Assembly: GCA_030280995.1 (NCBI GenBank)
Contig: JASXTE010000005.1
Span: 30,382,001-30,446,000, forward strand
Length of the DNA stretch: 64,000 nucleotides
Source: Hemileia vastatrix
Lineage: Eukaryota; Basidiomycota; Pucciniomycetes; Pucciniales; Zaghouaniaceae
Reading direction: 5' to 3'
Numbering within the stretch: position 1 is the stretch's first letter; each line of letters opens with the position of its first letter. Of this stretch, positions 9,770-19,566 are shown in pieces. Both the position numbers and the translations under genes were made by a program. The notes beneath the pieces are model-generated. The model worked only from the letters and a program-made list of their open reading frames with translations. It did no database searches and was not told where the DNA came from.

Positions 9770-9911
9770 TATCAATGAAACTTTATGGATTCCTCCGCAA
9801 TGAGGATAAACTATGACATTTATGAAATTATATGGACGAACTCCAAAATGAGGATAAACTACAATTTTAATGACTTTTATTAAATTTATACCTCCGCAAC
9901 GAGTATAAACT
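9745..9911 (+). repeat. Four hairpin motifs across the pol stop codon
   Basis: CCTC...GAGG-ATAAACT copies start at 9745, 9792, about 9840 and 9891, spaced 47-51 bp. The first lies inside the integrase frame, the other three are past its stop (9769). Conservation beyond the stop argues for a nucleic-acid role rather than a protein one. Confidence 0.8.
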
Positions 9912-10749
9912 ATCTTCTTATTTTTATCAAAAATACTTTACTATCATTACACTGCATATGGGCGACGAAACTGTGATGAAACATAACGAAATGCAAGAAA
10001 ACCTTCATTGAAAATTTTCAAAATTAAAAATTCTTAAAATATGGGTGAAGATAGTGTTGGAAAAATTTTAAAATTTATTGGAAGAAGTGTTCACAGGGGA
10101 ACCTTCTTAATTTAATATTGGCAAGTGTGGGGGTAATTGATGGGCTGGCTGCTCTATACACAATTACCCCATAATGTTTGTTTCCAAAATTTTCCCTGTT
10201 TCTAGTTGAATCCTGGCTTTGTCTTTTAATTTTAGGAAGTCCACTAAGACTATAAACTGGAACGAATCAAGAGACACCGCTCTCAACGCCGGATTCAAAA
10301 TTTTTTTTATTTTGTTTTGATTTTTTTTATGTTAGATTGTGATTTCTTTTCTTTAATATATATTATGAATTAATGTAAAGGTGATGCTCACTGGTGGTCT
10401 CTAATCATTTTTATAAATTGGAGGGAGCCCACCCAGTGATCATCATTATAAAAATTAGCTTCTAAAAACTTTCATTTATTTTCTTTTCTTTTTAATTTCT
10501 CAAAATTGTGTAACCACATCAAGTTGCACTTGGATGTGGGTATGATGTCGAGGGTACGGCTCATCAAATGGCCGGGGGGCATCTTTAAAAATAAAAATAA
10601 AAAAAATAAAATAAAAAAAAAAAATATATATATAAAAAAATAAAAAATAAAAAATAAAATAAAAGGTATTTTAGTTTTAGGTAGTTTAGATGTTTATATT
10701 TTATTTTTCAAACATTATTCAAGAAAGCTACATACCAGGAAGAACACCA
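9912..10749 (+). other. Non-coding 3' region of element A
   Basis: No coding frame. Contents: an inverted repeat GGGGTAATTG (10130-10139) and CAATTACCCC (10161-10170); one hairpin motif AGTC-CACTAA-GACT-ATAAACTGG (10238-10260); an imperfect hairpin at about 10382-10445 around a TCACTGG/CCAGTGA pair; and an A/T-only low-complexity tract at about 10583-10665. Confidence 0.65.
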
Positions 10750-11763
10750 TCAAGGGTTGTTATCTTTTGAAGAATCGAAATTAGAAAATTTAGAAGGACC
10801 TTGATCGATTTCCTGGGATTCGAATCTTATTTCACGGTCACGATAGTGTTGAAGCCAGTTGGCTATTTTGAAAAGGTCTCTTAACAGTTGCTCTCTCATC
10901 CAAGATTCTGATCTATCAGAGGGCGGGTATCGTTGGAAATAAGCGATAAGGTTATTAAAATTGGCAAAAAGCTTTTCAGACACTAGGTGAATTGGAACTC
11001 TAGGGAAGCTTGGATTAGGTTCTGGTAGTTCATAAGCAGAATATGAAATTGGAGAACCGGTGGACACTTATCAAATTAAAATATCAGCAAATTAAAACCT
11101 GAAGATTAAGAAAATAAAAAGAGACAACTAACCTGTGTCAACACTATCATGATCATAGATAAATGGCTTACTTGGTAATGGAGTGGGATTTTTTATGTTT
11201 AGAAAAGGATTTTTTATTTTTGATAGATGAGGAGGACTGGTGTTGGATTTGGTGTTTGAAGTAGATGTTCTGGGCCTTTTGGATGATACAAGAGAAGATG
11301 AAGACTGCTGGCTATTATAGGACCTTTTGTGCTTCAAGATGTTGGAAGAAGGAGAAGAATTGTTAGAAGGTTGAAGCATGGCCCTGGGAGCAGCAAGAGT
11401 TCTTGGGGGAGTAGCAGCAAGTCTAGATTGGAGAGAAGGACCCAGAGGATTAGGTGATGGAGAAAGGTTTAAATAGGCTGATGGAGAAAAAGGTATGGGA
11501 TCTTTAGAGGTTGATGGAATAGGGGGTGGAGTAGAAGGTGAAGAAGAAGGAAGAGGTTTGCAGAAGGCGGCGAAGCTAGTAGCAGTGATGGGGAAAGAAC
11601 CACAGTTCAAGCCAGAACATTTTCTTTTCTTCTCATAGCAGGCTAAACAGGCCCTGTTATAAGTGTGCTTTTGCCAGTTAAAAGAGAAGATACATTCCCT
11701 ATGGGTGAAGGCACAGTATTTGCAAGATTGATCAGCTGAAGCAATGAAGTCAGAAGGTTTCAT
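10750..11763 (-). CDS. Antisense Zn2Cys6-like protein inside element A (two exons)
   Basis: Encoded opposite to gag-pol. Exon 1 (11763-11133) starts at ATG and has CX2CX6C, 14 residues, then CX2CX6C with a basic YEKKRK run, close to the fungal Zn2Cys6 binuclear cluster that binds DNA; the middle is Ser/Pro-rich with basic KRP segments. Exon 2 (11066-10750) is acidic and aromatic and resembles no family I know. The join uses donor GTTAGT (11132) and an AAG acceptor (66-nt intron) with a CTGAT branch-like site; phase is kept across it. The AAG acceptor is unusual. It may be an accessory gene of the element or a captured host gene. Function as a regulator is inference. Confidence 0.6.
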
Positions 11764-13183
11764 CTTGTTAGGAGATATTTTTTTGAAGAAGAAAACTTGA
11801 AACTAGGATGAAGAAAGCTGGTGGCAGAATCTGGGTTCAAGGATAGAGAAGTTTTTAGGTCCACCAAGACCTTAAACTGGACTGTTATCAAGCTGTTGAG
11901 TCCACCATGACCTTAAACTGGATTTCTTATCGATTAAATGTTTGGTCCACCATGACTTTAAACTGGTAGTTCATTCATTGTTTAGTCCACTATGACTTTA
12001 AACTGGAAAATTAATATCTGCAGGATAATTCAACATTCATTGGACCACTATGGCCTTATACTGGATTACTTGTCGATCAAATGTTTGGTCCACTATGACA
12101 TTAAACTGGATTATCAAATTTATTCAATCTTTGGTCAAGCCTAGGCCTTACTTAGGAATATATCAAGATATTTATGCACTTAAACGATCTTTGGTCCACC
12201 AAGACCATAAACTGGCAATCGATTATATGTTTGGTCTACCAAGACTTTAAATTGGAATGTCAATCTTGTTTGGATAACTCAATTCAATCTTTTAATTTAT
12301 CACTGTCCCCTAAGACTCTAAACTGGTTATTCAATTATTTCTGGAATTGGGTGCTGAAAGCTTTAGGAGGTTAAAACTTTAGGTGGTGATGATGCTAAAG
12401 AAAGCATAATGGTTAATTAGGTGAAATTTGTGGCGCTTTAACATGGTCTAAAGTTAAAATTATTATTGGAAGCCTGGCAAAAGTATTTTATGGGTTTGCT
12501 GTATAGCAAAGTTTGAAAATTGTGATGAAGGAATCAGAAGTTAGGATGGTAGTTGGATTTTTAGGGAATGATTTTTTTAGTGCCTCATAGTTAGGCCATT
12601 TTTTTTGGTGTGAAGCTTGGAGGACCTTATGGCGAGATTGGAATCATAGAATTCGGCTCAGTGGGGGGCCCTATGAGGTTGGAATCAGGAGTATTCGGCT
12701 CATAGGAAGATCCACTCTCTCAATGCTGTGACAAGAAGGAAGACTGGTATATGGGAGTCTGAAGGGATTCAAACCTTGCTCTCAGTAGTGGAATCATCAC
12801 AAGATTTATATTATTTTATTTTATGTTATATCAGGCCAGAGAAGAAAGAAAACATCATTTATGTTGAAAGTTTAAGAAGACCAAGCAAAAACAAAATTTT
12901 ATCAAGTTATACTGTTAGAAAAGATAATTTCTTTGAAATTTTTCAACATCATTATCAAAGCTTTGCACTAAAATTCTTCTTTTCATGAGGTCTTCATGGT
13001 TATTAGCTGGAGTTTCTTGAAAATAGGCCAGCATTTTTCATTTCAACTCATTAGTAAAGTCAAGAAAAAGATAGCGATGAAAATTTGGGTAATGATTGAT
13101 ATAGTCCGTCTTCACTCTACCAACATCATCAGTGTTGGTTATTTCGACAGCTAGAAGTTCAAATATGTTATTAAGTCATAGGT
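11764..13183. other. Non-coding region between the antisense frames
   Basis: Carries the ten-copy hairpin array (11858-12326) and a duplicated GGAATCA...ATTCGGCTCA segment near 12638-12705. The plus-strand frames here have no recognisable protein content. The region is upstream of the antisense gene ending at 11763 and could contain its promoter. Confidence 0.5.
11858..12326 (+). repeat. Ten-copy hairpin motif array
   Basis: Copies start at 11858, 11899, 11944, 11984, 12041, 12087, 12133, 12193, 12232 and 12305. Most read (G/A)GTC, loop CACCAA or a variant, GAC(C/T), then TTAAACTGG. Stems change on both sides: GGTC/GACC at 11858 and 12193, AGTC/GACT at 11984, with G-T intermediates. The copies at 12041 and 12133 are degenerate. 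Confidence 0.85.
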
Positions 13184-13606
13184 TTAGTCAATTTTGATTA
13201 AAAGTTTTTTTAGTAAGATAAATAGGGTCTTATATTTAGAGCCAGGAAACATAGTCTCAGCAAAGTTAGTTGGGGGTACTGGCGTTATAGGATTAGGATC
13301 TTGTGAAGGCAAAATTAGGCCGGGATCCGCTGATGAAGATTGAACTTTTGAAGCTGTTTTTGATCTTATTCGTTTTAAGAAGACAGGAATTTTGGATCTT
13401 TTTTTAGAAGTTGAGGGATCAGGGAGAGCTTCTGGTCCTAAATATACGTTTGTTTTAAAAGGAACTATTGGCCGGTTGCATTTGACTTTTTTCACACGGC
13501 ATAAGTTGCAAGCTGTTCTGCCAGGAAGATTAGGGTTGGACATTAAACAAGGTACCTGGTATCGAGCGCAGAGTTCACATGGAGCGACAAGTTCTTTGGA
13601 AGACAT
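13184..13606 (-). CDS. Second antisense Zn2Cys6-like reading frame in element A
   Basis: A 140-codon minus-strand frame from an ATG. It has CX2CX6C, 12 residues, CX2CX6C with a basic CRVKKVKC second half, a better match to the Zn2Cys6 consensus spacing than the frame at 11763. A basic Lys/Arg-rich segment follows (residues about 65-88), then a Pro-rich tail. It resembles the first antisense protein in layout and lies only about 120 bases from the 3' LTR. It may be the first exon of a longer gene, as no C-terminal domain is visible. Expression is unproven. Confidence 0.55.
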   Translation of the reverse strand: MSSKELVAPCELCARYQVPCLMSNPNLPGRTACNLCRVKKVKCNRPIVPFKTNVYLGPEALPDPSTSKKRSKIPVFLKRIRSKTASKVQSSSADPGLILPSQDPNPITPVPPTNFAETMFPGSKYKTLFILLKKLLIKID

Positions 13607-13719
13607 ATTGATGAAGATGAATTTTATAGTTGATTAAAGAAGATGGTGGTTGAAGGTTAAAGATCAATATTGTGTTCAACCACTTATGCAAAGTTTTAAG
13701 AATGGGGACATTCTCGATT

Positions 13720-13729
13720 GGAGGGAGGA
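13720..13729 (+). other. Polypurine tract of element A
   Basis: GGAGGGAGGA sits immediately before the 3' LTR start (13730), the standard place for plus-strand priming in LTR elements. Confidence 0.85.
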
Positions 13730-14840
13730 TGTGGTAGCCTAAAGTTTAGTACGGCACCTAAATATGTAAATGGAGTTATTACGGCGTGCAAGATTGGTGT
13801 TATTATTTTTTTATATAAAAGGGTTTTATTTAATTTATTGGAGTTTAAAATATGAAGAAATTGGTCACGAGCGAATGCCTACACAAATACAATTTATTTT
13901 GCGGAGAAAACTTATTTTTATGGTCTAAAAAATTTATAAGTATCAAGTCAAGTCACTCAAGAACCTTGGGAAATTTTCCCAGAATTTTTACTATTTTTCT
14001 TATATTTTTAAATGAATTTTAAAGTTTTATAGAAATATTTACGTTTTCAAAAATTTCTTAACTTTGATGAATTTTCACGGGGTAATTAGAGCTGCGCAGA
14101 CTACGAAAATTAGTTTGGTAGGTAAAGGGGAAGTAGCTCTATTTTGTGTAGTTTTTCTAGATTTTTTATTATGGTTTTAAGGTTCTAAATTGAGTCCGGA
14201 AGTCCGGACGGACTCCGTATGGACTCCGTTTCGACTCCGTATGGGCTCCGGATTGACTCTGGAAGAGCTCTGGAGGGGAAAACTTAGGCACGTGACTAGG
14301 AATACTTAAGCGCTTCTCAAACTCGAAATTGAGGGGGGAACACAACATACAGCTTAATCATTAACCACCACAGTCTCATTTTTTATTACTCAACAAATTA
14401 AATAAATTAGTAATACCCTTATAACATTATTATTTTTGCATAACATTTTAGAAATACAATTCAACAGTTTAAATAACACTTCATACAGGGTATCTTTAGA
14501 AAGGTCTTCATCACTGGGACTTGATTAGTGCTGTCTCATAAAAATTTAAATTATTATAAAAACATAAAAGTCAATCTTTTCAGATCTTTCACTGGTACAC
14601 CTTAATTGTTGTTATCAGTATTTCTTTCTCAACAGCCACTTTCTTTAAATCTCAATAAGCGTTAATTATTTTAGAGTTTCATTATTTTTATCAATCAGAT
14701 TCAAGTAGACTGGTTAGCTTAGTGATTTAGAATTCCCATTTTGTTATTTTTATTGGAAGGACGGGGTTTTCAGCTAAATCCACATATCTCCTCCGGATTC
14801 TGCTTACAGCAAGGCGACTGTAAGAGTTTACCTTACCATA
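13730..14840 (+). repeat. 3' LTR of element A
   Basis: Matches 1333-2442 with about twelve differences by eye, one of them a 1-bp indel (an extra G in AGTTTGGTAGG). At least four differences are C/T changes at CG steps. It keeps a TATATAAAA box at 13812-13820. Confidence 0.92.
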
Positions 14841-15332
14841 TCGTACTTGCTGAAAGCATACAGGACAATACTACAATTTAAAAATTAATAATTTATTGAA
14901 GTATAACTTTCTAAGTCAATATATTGGTCAGAGCAAAATTTTTCATTTTATATATGTGGATATGGTAGTTCTGTAAATTTTTTAATATTACTAGTGTATT
15001 GGAGTTACACTTTCATTATATTATTAATATTAAGTGTAGAGCCAAATCTCGTACTTGCTGAATGCATACAGGATAAAACTATACTCTTTATATGTATAAT
15101 TTAATAAAGTATACCTTTGAAACACTTTCTTAATATTTGAAATAAAGAAAAAGTATATATATTTACCAATATGTAGATATGCTAACTTTTGTATTTCTAA
15201 TATTGAAGATATGATAAAGTTAAAGGTATCATTGACTGATAATTGAAATTCTGTTACTATTTTCTAATTTTTGATTTTTTTCTATTTTAAATCAAAATTG
15301 AATTCTCTTAGGATTGAACCATCAATGAGTAA
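14841..15332. repeat. Spacer with 29-bp motif copies and target duplication
   Basis: Starts with the TSD TCGT (14841-14844). The insertion split a copy of a motif beginning TCTCGTACTTGCTGAAAGC; its right part is 14841-14868. A further copy is at 15047-15075 and an outlying one at 1221-1249. The motif has partial dyad symmetry (GTAC...GTAC around GCTgaaAGC). No gene otherwise. Confidence 0.6.
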
Positions 15333-15398
15333 CAATTTGAAAAAAAAAGGCCAGGGAAGAACTCTAACAATAGGTGGGCGAAAGACATTTCCACTGGA

Positions 15399-16531
15399 AT
15401 GAAACTTGTGAATGCTCTTGGAATGGATACAAATGGGAAGAAGCCACATTTCTACGCACGATCTTATGCAAATAATATGACAGATTGCAATAATTATTAC
15501 AATTTTTTTCCTGGTTGTAGTATTTATAAACCAAAAGGTGTCTTAATACCTAATGTTCTTGTTCAGACTTTTGAAATTCATGAGCTCAAAGAACTAGATA
15601 TGTTAGAAGCTACGGTGCAATGCATTAAGGATCTTTCTTACTGCAAACATGAAATTACAAATAATGGTTATCATCAAAGAGCTGGTGGTTTTGGAAAAAT
15701 GTTTGGTGGTGGCTTTATTTTAGATAGGAAGAAATCTTTATATATTTGTAAGTATCACTTTTTTTAATTTAAATACCGAATTTTCGAATGCTTTTACTTG
15801 CAGATGAATACACTGATAATATTGTACGCACAGATGAATATAAAAAACGAATGAAGAGGATTGCAATGTACTTTGAATATTTTTTTAAAAAAATATCATA
15901 TGTAAAGTACAACAAGGCAACTAATCTTTGTGCAAAACTTGGTATTCCTGGATTTTCAAAAGTTTATAGTGAAGAAGAGGGTGTACCGTTTGCTAGTAAT
16001 TTAACTTGGACATCTGGAGCAAATGGTAATGGGTTCTCCAATGAGGTTCATCGTGATATGGATGCAAGTGAGTATACTTTAGGAATATTTTTTCCTAAAG
16101 ATACAGAAAACAATACCATTCATATAAAGTACAATAAGACCCAACCACAACAAACAGGTGAAGAGCTTATGTTTCCCGAAATTCAAAGTAAAATCAACTT
16201 TGAAGCAACTAATGGAATAACAGTGACGTTATGGCCTTCCAATCAACTGGGGCATTTTACCTCAAGATGTCACAAAATTCATTGCTTCACAAGGATAGGT
16301 TTTTCTATTCAAATCAGCACTAGAATTTTTCATGCTATAGAAAAGCTTAATGTTTTTGATATTGATATTTCAGAGTACTTGGAAATGAAAGAAGAAAAAG
16401 ATAGGTATAAATATTTGATTAGTGCTTTGAGAGTTTTTTTGAAAAGAGATGACTTAATAGAGGAAGAAATAAATTCAGCAAAGTATTATTTATCTAATGT
16501 TAAGACAAATCTAAAAAAATTTGATAATTAA
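15399..16531 (+). CDS. TET/JBP-like 2OG-Fe(II) dioxygenase
   Basis: Exons 15399-15747 and 15804-16531 are joined by a 56-nt intron (GTAAGT...CTTGCAG), giving about 358 residues in phase. The catalytic ligands are visible: iron HxD as HRD (His at 16049, Asp at 16055), distal His in GHFTS (16253), and the 2-oxoglutarate Arg in TRIGFS (16292), with GEELMFPE between them. This is the layout of fungal TET/JBP enzymes, which oxidise 5-methylcytosine or related bases; the substrate here is unknown. The true N-terminus is uncertain: the frame is open from 15333 (includes NNRWAKDISTGM), and an upstream ATG at 15325 is out of frame by one base across a run of nine A. That could be a real frameshift or a homopolymer consensus error. 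Confidence 0.75.
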
Positions 16532-17110
16532 ATATTAAAAATTTATATCACATTTACACAATTTAATGTGAAATTAAACATGATAAATACTGGGAGTAGC
16601 AGTAACATTTTCAGTTGTGATGATTAAAGTATTATCTTTTTTTTTATTTGTGAAATAGAATAATTTTTTTTTCATAATATTATAAGAAAATTTGATTTAC
16701 TTTTGAGGAAATATATAAGTTGTGAAATCTTTAAATGTCATTTTTATTAAATTGGTAGCAAAGGTTCTAAAATACAAAAAATATAATTAAGAATTTGAAA
16801 TATATTAGCCATAAAAATGTGCTTTTAATGCTACCAAATTAACTGTATAGTATTTTAGGTCAAACAAGCTTATTAATAAAAAAGTTAATAATAAAGAGTT
16901 GATGAAAGAATTTTGAATCAAAAATAGATTGAATTGTATTTTTTTAAGAATACGCACATTTAATTATTTAAGTTGCTCTACTTCTGATTAAAAATGTTAC
17001 AATCAATGAAAAAATTTGTAATAATTAATAGATTATTTAATATTAAAGGTAAAGTAACAAAACTAGAGCAGTTATCATATTTTTATATAAACAATAAAAT
17101 ATTTAAGAAT
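16532..17110. other. AT-rich intergenic region
   Basis: Lies between the dioxygenase and a convergent minus-strand gene. I see no gene or repeat in it. It should hold the 3' ends of both transcripts. Confidence 0.6.
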
Positions 17111-19566
17111 TTAATACAAGTATTTGAAATCATATAAGTAGATTTTAAAATCTTTGTTATAATCTTTGTCAAAAAAAGGTGATACTGGCTGAATGGAGCT
17201 CCAGTGATTAAGAAAATCTGCAGAAATAGCCCTAGCAATTCCCGGAGGACTTGGGGTATCAAATTTTAAAGGAAATGGATCACACTTGCCTATAAAAGGT
17301 TTTATTAATGTTAAAATATAGTTATTTAAATTTTTCCAAATTATTTCTTCCATCAAATTATTTTTTTTTCATGTAAATTAAGAAACTTAATTTCTGATAT
17401 TACCTCCAAGCAATCAGCTGCTGAAGCCAATCTATGATCTTGAGAGCTCAGAAATAAACCACGGACACCATAAATTATATAGAGTGTGAAAGATTGATAT
17501 TGGTGGTGGGAGTATTCAGAATTTATATTGTTTAGTGCAGCCTTTTGTTTCTGTCTCATTATAGTCAGTTCAGTATTTTTGTTTTTCTGACTTGATTGTT
17601 GAACTTTGCTAGTCTTGCCACTTGATATTGTTGCAGCACAATATTTTAATTTAAGAATGATAATTGACATAATTATATCAATGATAATATTTCTGATTTG
17701 AAGAAGAGTTGACATTGATATATCACGGGTTTGAAGTGCAGAGGGACCAACTTCTAAGCCATCAGGAATAGGACTCTTCAGATTTATAAGGTGAGCTAGA
17801 AGCTGAAGACCACGTTCAATTGGACAATCTGAGTTTATTTTTTAATGTGATGGAAGCTGGCTGAATTCATGTGCGGTCAGATAAAGTGAAGATGATATAA
17901 GAGATACCCATGAAGAAAGGCAGTGGTCACTTGGGATCATTAATCTCATAAGCATTCGGATAAGATTGGATTCAGGGTGATCTGTTCTCTTTGTTGAGGA
18001 GAGAATTTCAGTATTTAAACCATCAGGATCACATAAATCTTCCATTTTTTTGAAATCAATATTATCAAGTACCCATAGCTTTGAGCTATCAATCTCTAAA
18101 AAAAATATTTGCTACAAAAGGAAAAAAAATAAGTAAAAGAACAAAGTAAAGACTAAAAATTATGGTAACTTACATAACTCAGTAAGTTTTGAAAGCCAAT
18201 CTTCTCCACAAGATTTTTCCCAATGAAAAGTAAACGTTGGAATATTTAACATGGGTTCTTGGGAAGAAGTAGAAGAGCGTAATTTGAGGAGAGTAACAAT
18301 TTCCAACCACGACCTGAGGACCTTTGCCGTGCTGATTCTACCTTTATAAAAATTATGAATTTTACAGAATTCCTCCTGCGAATCAGAGTCTTTTAGAACT
18401 GAGGGTGAATAAGTTAGAGGTTTTTTTCATATCTTGATTGGAGTTGATTTCATTGGTAGAGAAGCTTTCAAAGTGGTCAAAGTAGGTAATTTAGGAGGTG
18501 ATGGGTATTTCTTCTTAGAAATGAAGGAATTCAATGATGAGTGGTTTGAATCATCATCTTTATCAAACATATCATCATGTCTTGAAGAAGATTTTAAAGT
18601 TTGCTTGTTTTGATGAGCAAGCATAGCTTCATATTCTGACAGTTCATCATCGCTATTTTCATTGCTCATTTCATCATCATCATCAGGGAGAGGGCGTTTA
18701 TGGATGAAACAATCTACAGTAGGTGAGTTTCTGGTACAAAATATCAAAAGAAAGATAAAAAGTACAATATGTAAGCAATAAAAGAGATATATGATAGAAT
18801 TTTAAAGATAAAAGAATAACAATAAAAAAAAAGGAAACAAGAATATACTCATTATCAAAGCCTTTGCTTTTTTCTGAGATTTATTATTTGATACATTGAA
18901 AATTCATTATCAGAAGCCGGTTTGATACGTCGAACAAAAGAGGAGCCTTGGGATAATTTTTTTTCTCGGAGCGGATAACAGGTGTTTCAAGATTTTCCTT
19001 AGAAGTTGAAGCATGAGTTAAAGCTGATGGTTCATCTGTCTCATCATCATCCCTAATGACAATGATTTCATCAGGAGGAATCATACCCTCCTCGTAAGCT
19101 ACAAATATATATGAAGAAAAAAAATATTAATAATCTTATCTACTAATTTAAAAGGAGACAAAAAAGTGAAGAACATACATTTTTCAAGACTTTTCACATA
19201 TTGGAGTAAGTCATTACAAGGGTTAGATAAATATGAAGGAGAAGGATTATTGTTGAGGATCTTGACAAGTTCTTCTGTTTTATCTCTAGCCAATTCAAGT
19301 AAATTGCAATACTGAACTCTCGTTATTTCCTGCCTCTCATTGCTAAGTACAGGAGGTTTAGGTGCCATTCCATGTGGCAGACATGTTGCAAGCTCAAAAG
19401 CTTCAAAGCGAGTATCAATCAGAGAGTGGGATGAAACACATTCGGGCGCTGGAAAATCAAATTTTTGAAAAAAAAAGATATAGAACATAAGTGAAATATA
19501 TAAATTAAGAGAGAGGAACATGATATACATACAAAGTGGAGGTGTAGGATTTTGAATACTAGACAT
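17111..19566 (-). pseudogene. Unrecognised multi-exon gene, decaying
   Basis: The first three exons splice cleanly in phase: 19566-19533, 19448-19179 and 19098 onward, with GTATGT donors and TTTCCAG/TTTGTAG acceptors. Later coding segments are 18747-18427, its same-frame continuation past a TGA to about 18174 (donor GTAAGT), 18045-17842, 17715-17353 and 17356-17111. Damage: in-frame TGA at 18427, a stop after SQLPSH near 17842, and a frame change near 17355. The protein is acidic and serine-rich in the middle (PDDDDEMSNENSDDELSEYE) and helical towards the C-terminus, where it has PPGIARAISADFLNHW. I do not recognise a domain. It converges on the dioxygenase gene. Confidence 0.5.

Larger units (their letters stand above)
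1333..14840 (+). mobile_element. Full-length Ty3/Gypsy LTR retrotransposon (element A)
   Basis: Two direct repeats of about 1.11 kb (1333-2442 and 13730-14840) bound an internal region with a PBS at 2445, Gag with zinc knuckle, retropepsin DSG, RT, RNase H, integrase and a polypurine tract. The domain order PR-RT-RH-IN defines Ty3/Gypsy. Flanks carry a 4-bp duplication TCGT (1329-1332 and 14841-14844). The LTRs end TG...TA rather than TG...CA. The LTRs differ at about a dozen sites by eye, so the insertion is fairly recent, yet the coding region has three in-frame stops and one frame change. Unusual parts are the 3.9-kb region between pol and the 3' LTR, which holds antisense reading frames, and a dispersed hairpin motif. 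Confidence 0.93.

Noticed and set aside
10130..10170. 10-bp inverted repeat as a bacterial-type terminator
   Set aside because: The context is a eukaryotic LTR element, the loop is 21 bases and there is no T tract; kept only as a possible structure.
12728..12988. Plus-strand frame in the 3' region of element A
   Set aside because: Short, no recognisable domain, and inconsistent with the antisense genes around it.
9912..13729. An env-like gene in the 3' region of element A
   Set aside because: No signal peptide, transmembrane segment or fusion-like hydrophobic stretch in any plus-strand frame; the coding potential is antisense and zinc-cluster-like.
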